A stretch of 64,000 nt of DNA from positions 62,001-126,000 of the forward strand of contig JAJEDR010000077.1 in the NCBI GenBank assembly GCA_022821385.1. The letters run 5' to 3'. This document shows, one piece after another, positions 1-8,003 of this stretch. Both the position numbers and the translations under genes were made by a program. Below the pieces are notes generated by a model. That model had not been told where the DNA came from. It saw only the letters and a program-made list of their open reading frames with translations, and did not search any database. Position 1 is the first letter of the stretch. Every line of letters starts with the position of its first letter. This stretch comes from Rhodothermales bacterium (GTDB lineage Bacteria > Bacteroidota > Rhodothermia > Rhodothermales > Bin80).

Positions 1-642
1 ATGGACGGAGTTCTTGTTAATTCCGAACCATTGCATGAAAAGGCACAGGACATTGTCTGTCGGCGATTCGATCTGGATGTGCCAACATCGATCTCTCCTA
101 TTTTCAAGGGCTGGACGGAAGATCGTGTGTATGCATATATTGCTGAGCATTTTGGCACGGGTTCAGCTACGGTCGAGACGCTTATACGAGCCAAACATGC
201 TGTTTTTGCGAGTCTTTCCGATGAGCTTGAACTCATATCAGGTGCCGCAGAACTGGTGCATGCATTACATAACCTGGACATCCCCCTAGGTCTGGTTACT
301 TCTGCTACTCGTGCTGACCAGGAAAGAGCATTTGCCAAGTTTGGCTTCTTCCCCTATTTCTCCTCAGTCACAACAGTTGAAGATGTTACCGAGGCAAAGC
401 CTCATCCACAACCATACTTGACTGGCTCTGAACGCTTGGGAATGAGGCCTGAAGAATGCATCGTTGTTGAGGACTCCAAGTACGGAGTAATCAGTGCCTT
501 ACGTGCGGGATGTCATGTTTTGGGACTAGCGACAACATTTTCATGTGGTGCATTAGATGATGCAGGTGCACATGCTGTTTTTGATTCAATTGAGGCAATT
601 GAACCGCACATAAAGGAGCTCCTGAAACTGACAGTTGTATAG
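1..642 (+). CDS. HAD-superfamily hydrolase, beta-phosphoglucomutase-like (5' truncated)
   Basis: The frame is already open at base 1. The first visible residues, MDGVLVNSEP, are the middle of HAD motif I (usually FDxDGVLxDS), so the ATG at base 1 is internal and the nucleophilic Asp lies outside the window. Motif II is the LVTSA segment near residue 98, motif III is the Lys in EAKPHP near residue 131, and motif IV is IVVEDS near residue 151. The cap between motifs I and II is a small helical subclass-I cap, as in phosphoglycolate phosphatases and beta-phosphoglucomutases. These enzymes hydrolyse or transfer phosphate from small phosphosugars in the cytoplasm. The substrate cannot be read from sequence. 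No neighbour upstream is visible; the next gene starts 57 bases downstream on the same strand. Confidence 0.85.
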   Translation: MDGVLVNSEPLHEKAQDIVCRRFDLDVPTSISPIFKGWTEDRVYAYIAEHFGTGSATVETLIRAKHAVFASLSDELELISGAAELVHALHNLDIPLGLVTSATRADQERAFAKFGFFPYFSSVTTVEDVTEAKPHPQPYLTGSERLGMRPEECIVVEDSKYGVISALRAGCHVLGLATTFSCGALDDAGAHAVFDSIEAIEPHIKELLKLTVV

Positions 643-699
643 ATTCTCGGTGTTTAGGCCAGCTACCCCCTGTCTTCCATAATCTTAGACAAACAAATA

Positions 700-2853
700 A
701 TGTCAATGAGGCGTGCGACGGTTTTGCTGACTGTTATGACTATATGCAGTTGTACAGCAGATCAATACTCAACAAACACCAGTGATCCATATACTGATTG
801 GGCTGTCTATCTGGGGGACGCGACGAGTAGTCACTACAGTACTCTTGATCAGATTAATCGAAGTAATGTGGCGGATCTGGCGTTAGCCTGGACCTATAAT
901 TCCGGCGATGCTGACAGTACCGGCCGTACTCAGATGCAGTGTAATCCAATTATCATAGATTCCATTTTGTATGCCACGTCACCGGGGTTAAAAGCCATTG
1001 CCCTGAATGCAACCACTGGAAAGGAGATATGGCGCTTTGACCCGTTTGAGGCCGGAGCCGTAGATGAAGGGCGCGGGATCAACCGAGGAGTAAGCTACTG
1101 GGCCGGTAATGATCAGCACAAGGCACGTATCATTTATTCGGCAGGATCCAGGCTATTTGCCTTGGATGCGTCAACCGGAAAACCGATCAGCACATTTGGT
1201 GAAGAAGGGTCTGTTAATTTGCGGGAAGGTATGGATCGCGACGTTACGGGTTTATCTGTAGCAGCCCGCACGCCAGGTATCATCTATAGACATCTACTGA
1301 TCCAAGGCACATCTTTGTCTGAGGGCATTCGCTCTGCACCTGGTCATATCCGGGCTTACGATGTGCGCACAGGAGAGCTTGCCTGGATCTTTCATACAAT
1401 CCCTCACCCTGATGAATTTGGATATGATACATGGCCTCCCAATGCCTATTTATACAGTGGGGGCGCTAATGCGTGGAGTGGATTAAGCCTGGATGAAGAA
1501 CGTGGGATAGTCTTCCTCCCCACGGGATCGGCAGCTTTTGATTTTTGGGGAGGTAATCGAATTGGTGAAAATCTATTTGCCAATTCTGTACTTGCACTTG
1601 ATGCCCTGACAGGTGAGCGCAAATGGCACTTCCAGACGGTACATCATGATATTTGGGATCGTGACATCCCAGCTGCCCCCAACCTTGTCACAGTGGTGCA
1701 TGATGGTCACCGCATTGATGCAGTCGCACAGGTCACAAAAAGTGGGTATGTATTTCTTCTTGATCGGGACACTGGAACTCCTCTTTTCCCCGTGGAAGAG
1801 CGTCCGTTCCCAGCCTCTGACCTGAAGGGCGAAGAAGCCTGGCCAACTCAACCGATCCCACTGAAACCTCCCCCCTTCGCACGTCAGAGGTTTGATGAGG
1901 AGGATGTAACCAACATCTCACAGGAATCTCGCGACTATGTGTTGGAGCGTCTCAGGCAAGTTCGTTCCGACGGCCAGTTTGTACCACCAAGCGTACAGGG
2001 GACTATCATTTACCCGGGTTTTGATGGGGGAGCTGAATGGGGTGGTGCCGGCTATGATCCAACCACGGGAATGCTGTATGTCAATAGTAACGAAATGGCC
2101 TGGATTCTCACGATGGTCCCGTTAAACCCGGATGGAGCAACTACAGGAGAAGGTCTTTATGCTCGCTATTGTGCAGGCTGCCACGGTGCCGGGCTTGAGG
2201 GTTCTCCCACTGGCGATATGCCTGCCTTGACCGGATTGGAGTCCCGGATGACAAGAGATGCTGTAGGTGAACAGATTGCCCGGGGGGTTGGCTTTATGCC
2301 ATCCTTTGGTTTTCTGGAATCAGGTGAAGTATCTGCAATTGTAGACTTTCTTTTTGGGGAGGACGCGGAATCCTCAATTGAACTGGAAGAAGCCGATGCC
2401 GAACTCAGCGCGTTTTTTGCTGGCTCTCCATATGGGCATACCGGATACAATAGGTTTTTTGATCAGGACGGATACCCGGCGGTTAAACCTCCTTGGGGTA
2501 CGCTAAATGCGATAGACCTGAATACTGGTACGATTGAATGGTCCGTACCACTGGGGGAATTCCCGGAGTTGACAGCTCGGGGGATTCCACAAACCGGCAC
2601 AGAAAACTACGGCGGACCTGTGGTTACTTCCGGTGGCCTGCTATTTATTGCCGCCAGTAAGGACGAGCGTTTTCGGGCTTTCGACAAGGATAACGGAGCT
2701 GTTCTTTGGGAAACACAGCTGCCTGCAGGTGGCTATGCAACTCCTGCAACCTATGAAGTTGGGGGAAAGCAGTACGTGGTTATTGCCGCAGGAGGAGGCA
2801 AAATGGGTACAAAGTCTGGAGATGCTTACTTGGCGTTTGCGCTGCCTGAATAA
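700..2853 (+). CDS. PQQ-dependent dehydrogenase with internal cytochrome c domain (lipoprotein)
   Basis: This 717-residue protein begins with a short hydrophobic segment followed by Cys (ICSC near residue 18), a plausible lipobox, so it is probably periplasmic and lipid-anchored. The N-terminal ~470 residues and the last ~130 carry PQQ-type propeller repeats of the form AxDxxTGxxxW (for example near residues 105, 162, 299 and 668). Between them lies a compact cytochrome c domain with CAGCH at residues 491-495 and a likely axial Met in GFMPSFG near 530. This arrangement belongs to the quinoprotein alcohol/glucose dehydrogenase-like family, which oxidises alcohols or sugars and passes electrons through the haem to the respiratory chain. 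The substrate is unknown. The ATG at 700 is used; one at 706 is an alternative. DUF1080 and MFS sugar-type genes follow on the opposite strand. Confidence 0.88.
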   Translation: MSMRRATVLLTVMTICSCTADQYSTNTSDPYTDWAVYLGDATSSHYSTLDQINRSNVADLALAWTYNSGDADSTGRTQMQCNPIIIDSILYATSPGLKAIALNATTGKEIWRFDPFEAGAVDEGRGINRGVSYWAGNDQHKARIIYSAGSRLFALDASTGKPISTFGEEGSVNLREGMDRDVTGLSVAARTPGIIYRHLLIQGTSLSEGIRSAPGHIRAYDVRTGELAWIFHTIPHPDEFGYDTWPPNAYLYSGGANAWSGLSLDEERGIVFLPTGSAAFDFWGGNRIGENLFANSVLALDALTGERKWHFQTVHHDIWDRDIPAAPNLVTVVHDGHRIDAVAQVTKSGYVFLLDRDTGTPLFPVEERPFPASDLKGEEAWPTQPIPLKPPPFARQRFDEEDVTNISQESRDYVLERLRQVRSDGQFVPPSVQGTIIYPGFDGGAEWGGAGYDPTTGMLYVNSNEMAWILTMVPLNPDGATTGEGLYARYCAGCHGAGLEGSPTGDMPALTGLESRMTRDAVGEQIARGVGFMPSFGFLESGEVSAIVDFLFGEDAESSIELEEADAELSAFFAGSPYGHTGYNRFFDQDGYPAVKPPWGTLNAIDLNTGTIEWSVPLGEFPELTARGIPQTGTENYGGPVVTSGGLLFIAASKDERFRAFDKDNGAVLWETQLPAGGYATPATYEVGGKQYVVIAAGGGKMGTKSGDAYLAFALPE

Positions 2854-3217
2854 AAATCACCAAATGGTAGATATTGATTCCAGATTCTCCAGGTGCGTAG
2901 CTTCTTCTGTAATCGATACTCTGTCGGACGAATGATAAAGAAAGGTCAATACCATGGCGGAACATCAGATATCATGCCGTCTTGGTGGAAAATCATCCCT
3001 ATTCGAGAGGAATGACCGAAACATTCCGCCATCATATTGAATGCAATAGACACTCATTGAACCACTGTCTGTCCCTGTAGTGGCCACGCTCCGGCATCAG
3101 AGGCACAAAGATTATCCCTGATTCTGATCACAATCCGATAAAGCTACGCTGGACTATGGCAGCCAATCGCTGTGAACGGTCCGTTAAACGCCAATGTGCC
3201 CTTTACGGGCCTACTAC
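2854..3217. other. Intergenic region between convergent genes
   Basis: This gap of 364 bases lies between two convergent genes. I see no convincing ORF, RNA gene or T-tract terminator. The only structure noted is a perfect 9-base inverted repeat, ATGGCGGAA at 2954-2962 and TTCCGCCAT at 3024-3032, 61 bases apart, and a weak GCCC/GGGC hairpin near 3198. Confidence 0.5.
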
Positions 3218-3958
3218 CTAACTTTGTTTCGGCTCAGTTACCAGTTGCGGCAGGCGGCGAATACGGATATTTCTGAACCAGACCGGATCACTATGGTCCT
3301 GGAGGCAGATATGCCCGGTCCTACTCATTCCATAATCCGGCATATCAATCCATTTGCTTTCTGCTATCAAGGCTTTCCAGTCCTCATTCCACAATTCGTA
3401 GGAAACAATTCTTTCTCCGTTTAGCCAATGCTCAACATGCGCACCGTTAACAACAATGCGGGTCATGTTCCATTCTCCAACTGGGCTTACCACGTTAACG
3501 GAGGGCGGGTGCATATCATAATTTGCACCCGCATGGCGGTCTTCACCCTCCTGCGCATCTGGATGTAAATCATTGTCTAATATCTGGTACTCCGGTCCTG
3601 TACGCCAGGGATAGTCATGGTCTTCGGATACGCGGAACATGATCCCACTATTCCCCGCAGGAGATATTTTCCACTCAAGCTCGAGCTCAAAGTGATCATA
3701 TTGTTCGACGGTTATAATATCACCGCCCTCCCCTTCGCCAGTAAAGTGCAAGACACCGTCATCACTTATGTGCCATGCTTCAGGGATCCCCTCACCTCCA
3801 TATCTTCTCCACTGGTCAGCCCCAAGTGTTTGCCAAGGAATCTCTACGCGTATGGCTAGTTCCTCGTCATCCATTTCCGCGGGGGTCGTATTCTCCGAGG
3901 CAGATTGGCAACCTACCAAGGTCGCTGCAGCAAATGTAGCCGCTTGTAATAATCGCAT
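3218..3958 (-). CDS. DUF1080 family lipoprotein (3-keto-disaccharide hydrolase-like)
   Basis: A 246-residue protein with a lipoprotein signal peptide (lipobox LVGC near residue 17), so it is anchored in the periplasm or on the surface. The mature part is a single DUF1080 jelly-roll domain. Diagnostic segments are WHISDDGVLHF, the ELELEWKISPAGNSG strand pair, GPEYQILDN, and the C-terminal GHICLQDHSDPVWFRNI. Members of this family have been linked to hydrolysis of 3-keto-glycosides or bind glycans, and are very common in Bacteroidota, Planctomycetota and Verrucomicrobiota. It lies 52 bases after an NupG-like MFS gene on the same strand, a pairing that recurs in 3-keto-sugar loci. A role in sugar catabolism is therefore inferred; the actual substrate is not visible. 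Confidence 0.87.
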   Translation of the reverse strand: MRLLQAATFAAATLVGCQSASENTTPAEMDDEELAIRVEIPWQTLGADQWRRYGGEGIPEAWHISDDGVLHFTGEGEGGDIITVEQYDHFELELEWKISPAGNSGIMFRVSEDHDYPWRTGPEYQILDNDLHPDAQEGEDRHAGANYDMHPPSVNVVSPVGEWNMTRIVVNGAHVEHWLNGERIVSYELWNEDWKALIAESKWIDMPDYGMSRTGHICLQDHSDPVWFRNIRIRRLPQLVTEPKQS

Positions 3959-4010
3959 AACTATGGGATTCTATTTCTGTCAAATTGCACAAGTGAAAGC
4001 TTTCGTTCTG

Positions 4011-5252
4011 TTAGGTCTCAGCAGGTTCACCGTTATCTGCAACTCGGTCGTTAAAAAGCATCACGAATGCGACCGAGAACAAGAATGTAGCTCCGGCAAA
4101 AATATACCAAAAAGTGGCCCAACCCCCAAGATCCAATTGTCCTCCCGTTCCATAGGTGTTCACAAAAAGTCCACTTAATTGGGTGCCTAGGAAAAACCCG
4201 ATTCCTTGAGTCAAGAGCACCAGCAAGCCTTGCACTTGGCCTCTGATCTCCGGCGCAGTCTTCTTGTCAATGTAGATCTGCCCTGTAACGAAAAAGAAAT
4301 CGTAGCAGATACCGTGAATGAGAATACCAATCAGTATGAAATAGTACATCCCTACACTTGCCCCCACCGCAAAAATCGCGAAGCGGGCAACCCATGCGAG
4401 CATTCCAAGAAGCAGCATCCACTTTACCCCCAATCTTCGGAAAAAGAAAGGGATCAAGAGCATGAAGAATATTTCACTCACCTGACCGAAAGCCATCTCC
4501 CCGCTAGGATTGGCAAAAAGGCTTGTCCCGTCAAAGAAATTCTCATGAATGGCTGTGAAGTATAGCGGGGCGTACGGGAAATAGGTCCCAAAGGCGATAA
4601 AGATCAGCATCGCCGCCGCCAGGAAAACCACAAAAGATTTACTCTTCAAAGCATTGAAGGCATCAATGCCCGCAATCTGCTTCCATGTAGTTGATTGTCC
4701 CTTTGATGGCGGAGGAGTATAGGGTAACGTGAAGCTGTACAGGCCAAGGAACAATGCAGCCCCTCCACCAATGTATAGCGGGGTCGCGGTATTATCTGCC
4801 TGAAGAACATAGCCCATAAACAGACCGATTGTAGCCCAGCCAATAGTCCCGAAGACACGGACCACTGGAAACTCTTTTTCCTGATTTTTCAGGTGATGGA
4901 ACGCCAGTGAGGCGGTCAAGCCAAGTGTCGGGAAATAGCATAAAGCATGCAGCCCTAATAGGGGCAAAAACATGTCTGTGTCGGCTGCAAATGGCATGGC
5001 ACACATCGCTGCTCCAGCGATTAGCATGAGTACTCCCAGCAGCTTTTCTGAATCGAAAAAGCGATCAGCTACCATGCCAAGGAAAAATGGTCCAATCATG
5101 CAAGCTATTGGTCCAAGCGCATAGGCTAGGGGAATCCACTCTCCTGCACCAATAAGGCTCATATAATTGCCCAGTGTGGGTGCCCAAGCCCCCCAAATGA
5201 AGTACTGGACAAACATCATTAAGCTTAGGCGGGCAACAAGTCCTACATTCAT
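4011..5252 (-). CDS. MFS permease, nucleoside:H+ symporter (NupG/YegT-like)
   Basis: A 413-residue inner-membrane protein with about 12 predicted hydrophobic helices. The start MNVGLVARLSLMMF, followed by QYFIWGAW, is the hallmark N-terminus of the nucleoside:proton symporter branch of the major facilitator superfamily. I use the ATG at 5252. A longer frame reaches 5294, but that start falls inside the terminator hairpin at 5283-5317, and the extra 14 residues do not fit the family. A GGAA sequence lies about 7 bases before the chosen ATG. In Bacteroidota these permeases often sit with DUF1080 and Gfo/Idh genes, so a sugar or keto-sugar substrate is as likely as a nucleoside. It is probably cotranscribed with the DUF1080 gene downstream. 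Confidence 0.85.
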   Translation of the reverse strand: MNVGLVARLSLMMFVQYFIWGAWAPTLGNYMSLIGAGEWIPLAYALGPIACMIGPFFLGMVADRFFDSEKLLGVLMLIAGAAMCAMPFAADTDMFLPLLGLHALCYFPTLGLTASLAFHHLKNQEKEFPVVRVFGTIGWATIGLFMGYVLQADNTATPLYIGGGAALFLGLYSFTLPYTPPPSKGQSTTWKQIAGIDAFNALKSKSFVVFLAAAMLIFIAFGTYFPYAPLYFTAIHENFFDGTSLFANPSGEMAFGQVSEIFFMLLIPFFFRRLGVKWMLLLGMLAWVARFAIFAVGASVGMYYFILIGILIHGICYDFFFVTGQIYIDKKTAPEIRGQVQGLLVLLTQGIGFFLGTQLSGLFVNTYGTGGQLDLGGWATFWYIFAGATFLFSVAFVMLFNDRVADNGEPAET

Positions 5253-5276
5253 GTTAAATTCCAATCGATTAGTTAT

Positions 5277-5317
5277 AAAGAAAACGCCGTGCAAGTGGTT
5301 ACTGATCGCACGGCGTT
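5277..5317 (-). terminator. Intrinsic terminator after the LVIVD gene
   Basis: On the minus strand a perfect 10-base stem (arms 5308-5317 and 5283-5292, AACGCCGTGC and its complement) encloses a 15-base loop and runs directly into TTTTCTTTAT. It lies 89 bases after the stop of the LVIVD-repeat gene and just before the MFS start. It should end the long minus-strand unit that begins at HU, and it argues against the upstream MFS start at 5294. Confidence 0.85.
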
Positions 5318-5405
5318 CAAGTAAATACCATTAACTATGTCCTGCAAATACGGACATCAACTGATCCACTTGATCGAAAACCAAAAATAAATTTTTCGTC
5401 CCCGA

Positions 5406-7274
5406 CTAGTTTGAGGCATCCATCCTGCTTTTCAGGCGATCAATAATTGCTTGGCTACTTTCTCGCTCTGCTTGATCTATCCCTGCACGCACTCTAGCTA
5501 TCTGTTCTGCAGTTGCCCCCTGGTTACGCTCCAATTGATCAACATGTGCACGGGCAAGAGCAAAGGACGGCGGCCACTTGTATGTCGGCTGTCCCTGAGC
5601 ATTCTTGTACTCCAATTTTACAGTATTCGCTGCAGCAATTTCATTAGCGGTCAGAAACTCGCTGGGAACAAGCTCAAATACATCCAGGCCACGTGCAATC
5701 TCACTGCTGTAAATGTAGCCGTTGTACCAGTAGACAGACCAGCTTCCTCCCATCTCCATCTGCTCAGCACTCACAGGACCACGGTCATGGTATGCAATCT
5801 CTATCACATTGGACGGATCTGTCCAGTCGGTAATTGAAATACCTCCCTGATACCAGGATTGGACAAATATATCCCGACCGGGCACAGGGATCTGGGACCC
5901 GTTATGTGCTACGCAATTTTCCTCGTCCGTCTGTGGTACGGGCAACTTGTAATAGCCCTTGAAATGCATCTTCTTCTCTTCATCAATCGTGAAGTATGCA
6001 TTTGCTCCCCACTCCATTGGATCTGTGTCACGGCACTTGGGTCCTCCACCTCCACCCCATTCATCCGTGAATAGGATTGTTGATCCGTCATTATTAAACG
6101 TTGCCGAGTGCCAGTAAGAGAAGTTGCTGTCTGCAACCGCATCAAGGCGATATGGATTGGCCGGATCAGAAATATCAAGGAGGAGGCCGTATCCTTCACA
6201 CGCACCACCTGCTAAGCCGATCTCAGGGTATAGCGTGATGTCATGACACTGATTGGGACCTCGATCTTCATCAGCTCCATCACCCCCACCGATCATCTGA
6301 GCAATGATATCTGGTAGCGCCTCGCGAAATGCCACCGTATCCTCGGCAGTCGGTTCCGTGATGCCCTCTTCGCTAAAGTAGGCCGCAGCCATTGGGGCTA
6401 CGTAGTTTTCTGGCAGTATAAAAGAAGAACCACCAATTGAAACCACAAACTCTCCCCGTGCCTTTGCCGCTTCAAACTCGGCTCTCTCTGCGTCTGTAGG
6501 ACCATGTACCGGCGGGGCGGTCAGGTCCTCAAAGATTCTTGGTGAACTCACGATTGCTGCCTCTTGGGGGTTATCCAGAGGAACCTGGATGACTTCAATC
6601 CGGAAGAGTGCAGACTCGGGGTCCTCACTGGGAGACATGCTTGAGCATCCCGGCAATTCTTCCGCGGGTCTCACTGGGGCTGATCCAGAAACATAAATGT
6701 AGACGTTTTCGTCGTCATCGGGATCTTTGAGAAGCGAGTGCGTATGTGAGCCTCGACAGGTCTGAACATTATGGATGTACTGCGGGTCACGTACATCGGT
6801 AATATCGAAGATCCGGATTCCCCGCAGCCGGTCGTGACTGATACTCTCTTGTACACCCTCAGTACCGCAATCAAGTCGACCGCCCGTACCTTCACCTGAA
6901 ACAAAAAGCAGGTTCCCGTACACTGAAACGTCACTCTGCGAGGCTGGACACAGGTAATCTTTTGCCAGCACGGGATTGCTGGGATTTGATACATCCCAGA
7001 TCAAAATACCGTTATAGTTGCCCTGGAACACATATTGATCCTTGAAGGCCAAGTCACTGTTGGTGACACCAACAAAGGTTTCCGGGGGCAAAACGGTTGC
7101 GACTTTGCGCAAATTCCAGATGGCTTCCTCCGCATCAAAAAGCCCGGCTTCAAGACCAATGCGGGGATCCTCCATGACCATCTCTTGGGGGGTGAAATCT
7201 TGCGCTGTACTCACCGCAGGTCTGATTATAACAGACGTCAGGAATGCGGCAATCAACAGGTATTGTAGTTTCAT
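5406..7274 (-). CDS. Secreted LVIVD-repeat seven-bladed beta-propeller protein
   Basis: A 622-residue protein from the ATG at 7274. A Sec signal peptide (MKLQYLLIAAFLTS..., ending near AQD at 25-27) puts it in the periplasm or outside. The frame continues upstream to 7331, but that would add 19 residues before the signal and run into the preceding gene. Repeats ending in IxDxSxPxxP or a variant mark about seven propeller blades of the LVIVD type. Four blades carry His at the matching first-strand position: HTH at 177-179, CHD at 343-345, WHS at 388-390 and AHN at 456-458. That pattern suggests a metal or cofactor site at the central pore. A helical insertion sits at about 255-330. No enzymatic function is established for this family. 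It follows the DUF305 gene by 31 bases. Confidence 0.8.
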   Translation of the reverse strand: MKLQYLLIAAFLTSVIIRPAVSTAQDFTPQEMVMEDPRIGLEAGLFDAEEAIWNLRKVATVLPPETFVGVTNSDLAFKDQYVFQGNYNGILIWDVSNPSNPVLAKDYLCPASQSDVSVYGNLLFVSGEGTGGRLDCGTEGVQESISHDRLRGIRIFDITDVRDPQYIHNVQTCRGSHTHSLLKDPDDDENVYIYVSGSAPVRPAEELPGCSSMSPSEDPESALFRIEVIQVPLDNPQEAAIVSSPRIFEDLTAPPVHGPTDAERAEFEAAKARGEFVVSIGGSSFILPENYVAPMAAAYFSEEGITEPTAEDTVAFREALPDIIAQMIGGGDGADEDRGPNQCHDITLYPEIGLAGGACEGYGLLLDISDPANPYRLDAVADSNFSYWHSATFNNDGSTILFTDEWGGGGGPKCRDTDPMEWGANAYFTIDEEKKMHFKGYYKLPVPQTDEENCVAHNGSQIPVPGRDIFVQSWYQGGISITDWTDPSNVIEIAYHDRGPVSAEQMEMGGSWSVYWYNGYIYSSEIARGLDVFELVPSEFLTANEIAAANTVKLEYKNAQGQPTYKWPPSFALARAHVDQLERNQGATAEQIARVRAGIDQAERESSQAIIDRLKSRMDASN

Positions 7275-7305
7275 CGTGTTGGGGTTGGGGGTGAAAATGT
7301 AATTG

Positions 7306-7950
7306 CTAGTGCGCACCTTTGAGGCGACCAAGCATCATGCGCATGCGGTCAATCTCTGTGACTTGGTCAACATGTATATCCGTGGCCAGCTTGTAGGTAT
7401 CGTCGCCTGTGACCGCTCCGTCTACCTTCAGGAGCTCTCTAACCATAAAAACGGCCCCTTCGTGGTGCATTATCATGTACTCAAGGAATAATCGATCAAA
7501 ATCGACTCCCTTGGCAGTTTCAAGTTCGTCAAGTTGTTCTTTGGAAAGCATGCCCGGCATATGTAACGCATGATGGTCATCGACGCCATGAATCATAAGA
7601 GAACTGCCTTCTATCATCACGTGAGGAACTGGCTGACCACGCTTGCGCAACCAGCTCTGCATGATGCGTATCTCGTCATTCTGTGCGTTAATAATCCGGG
7701 CTGCCAAGGTTTGAATTGCGGGGCTTGCGTTATTACTTTCGGCAAAGGCTGACATAATCAGGGCCTGAGCATGATGTCCGATCATGCCGGTCATAAAATC
7801 AACATCTGCCTGGGAAAAGCGTGCGAGCGCACTATCCTTGCGTGCCCAGTAGAGTGCTTCCAGGTCTTCGGTATCCTGAGATATCACCGGGCCCACGGTG
7901 CACATGCCGATCAACAGAACGCAAATGAACCCGATCGGGCGCTCAGCCAT
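7306..7950 (-). CDS. DUF305 domain protein, secreted
   Basis: A 214-residue protein with a signal peptide (MAERPIGFICVLLIGMC..., ending near ISQD). I chose the ATG at 7950; the open frame reaches 8130 but would overlap the end of the upstream gene by over 100 bases. The DUF305 (ferritin-like four-helix) signatures are clear: DFMTGMIGHHAQALIMS in the first half and FLEYMIMHHEGAVFM in the second, with His-His pairs that could bind metal. DUF305 proteins are periplasmic and are often found near copper or other metal-handling genes, but their activity is not established. The gene sits 53 bases after the large outer-membrane protein and 31 bases before the LVIVD propeller gene, so these are probably coexpressed. 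Confidence 0.87.
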   Translation of the reverse strand: MAERPIGFICVLLIGMCTVGPVISQDTEDLEALYWARKDSALARFSQADVDFMTGMIGHHAQALIMSAFAESNNASPAIQTLAARIINAQNDEIRIMQSWLRKRGQPVPHVMIEGSSLMIHGVDDHHALHMPGMLSKEQLDELETAKGVDFDRLFLEYMIMHHEGAVFMVRELLKVDGAVTGDDTYKLATDIHVDQVTEIDRMRMMLGRLKGAH

Positions 7951-8003
7951 GCATAATTGGTTTTTGAAGACTTTGAAGATACAAAAAATCATGTTACCGT
8001 TGC

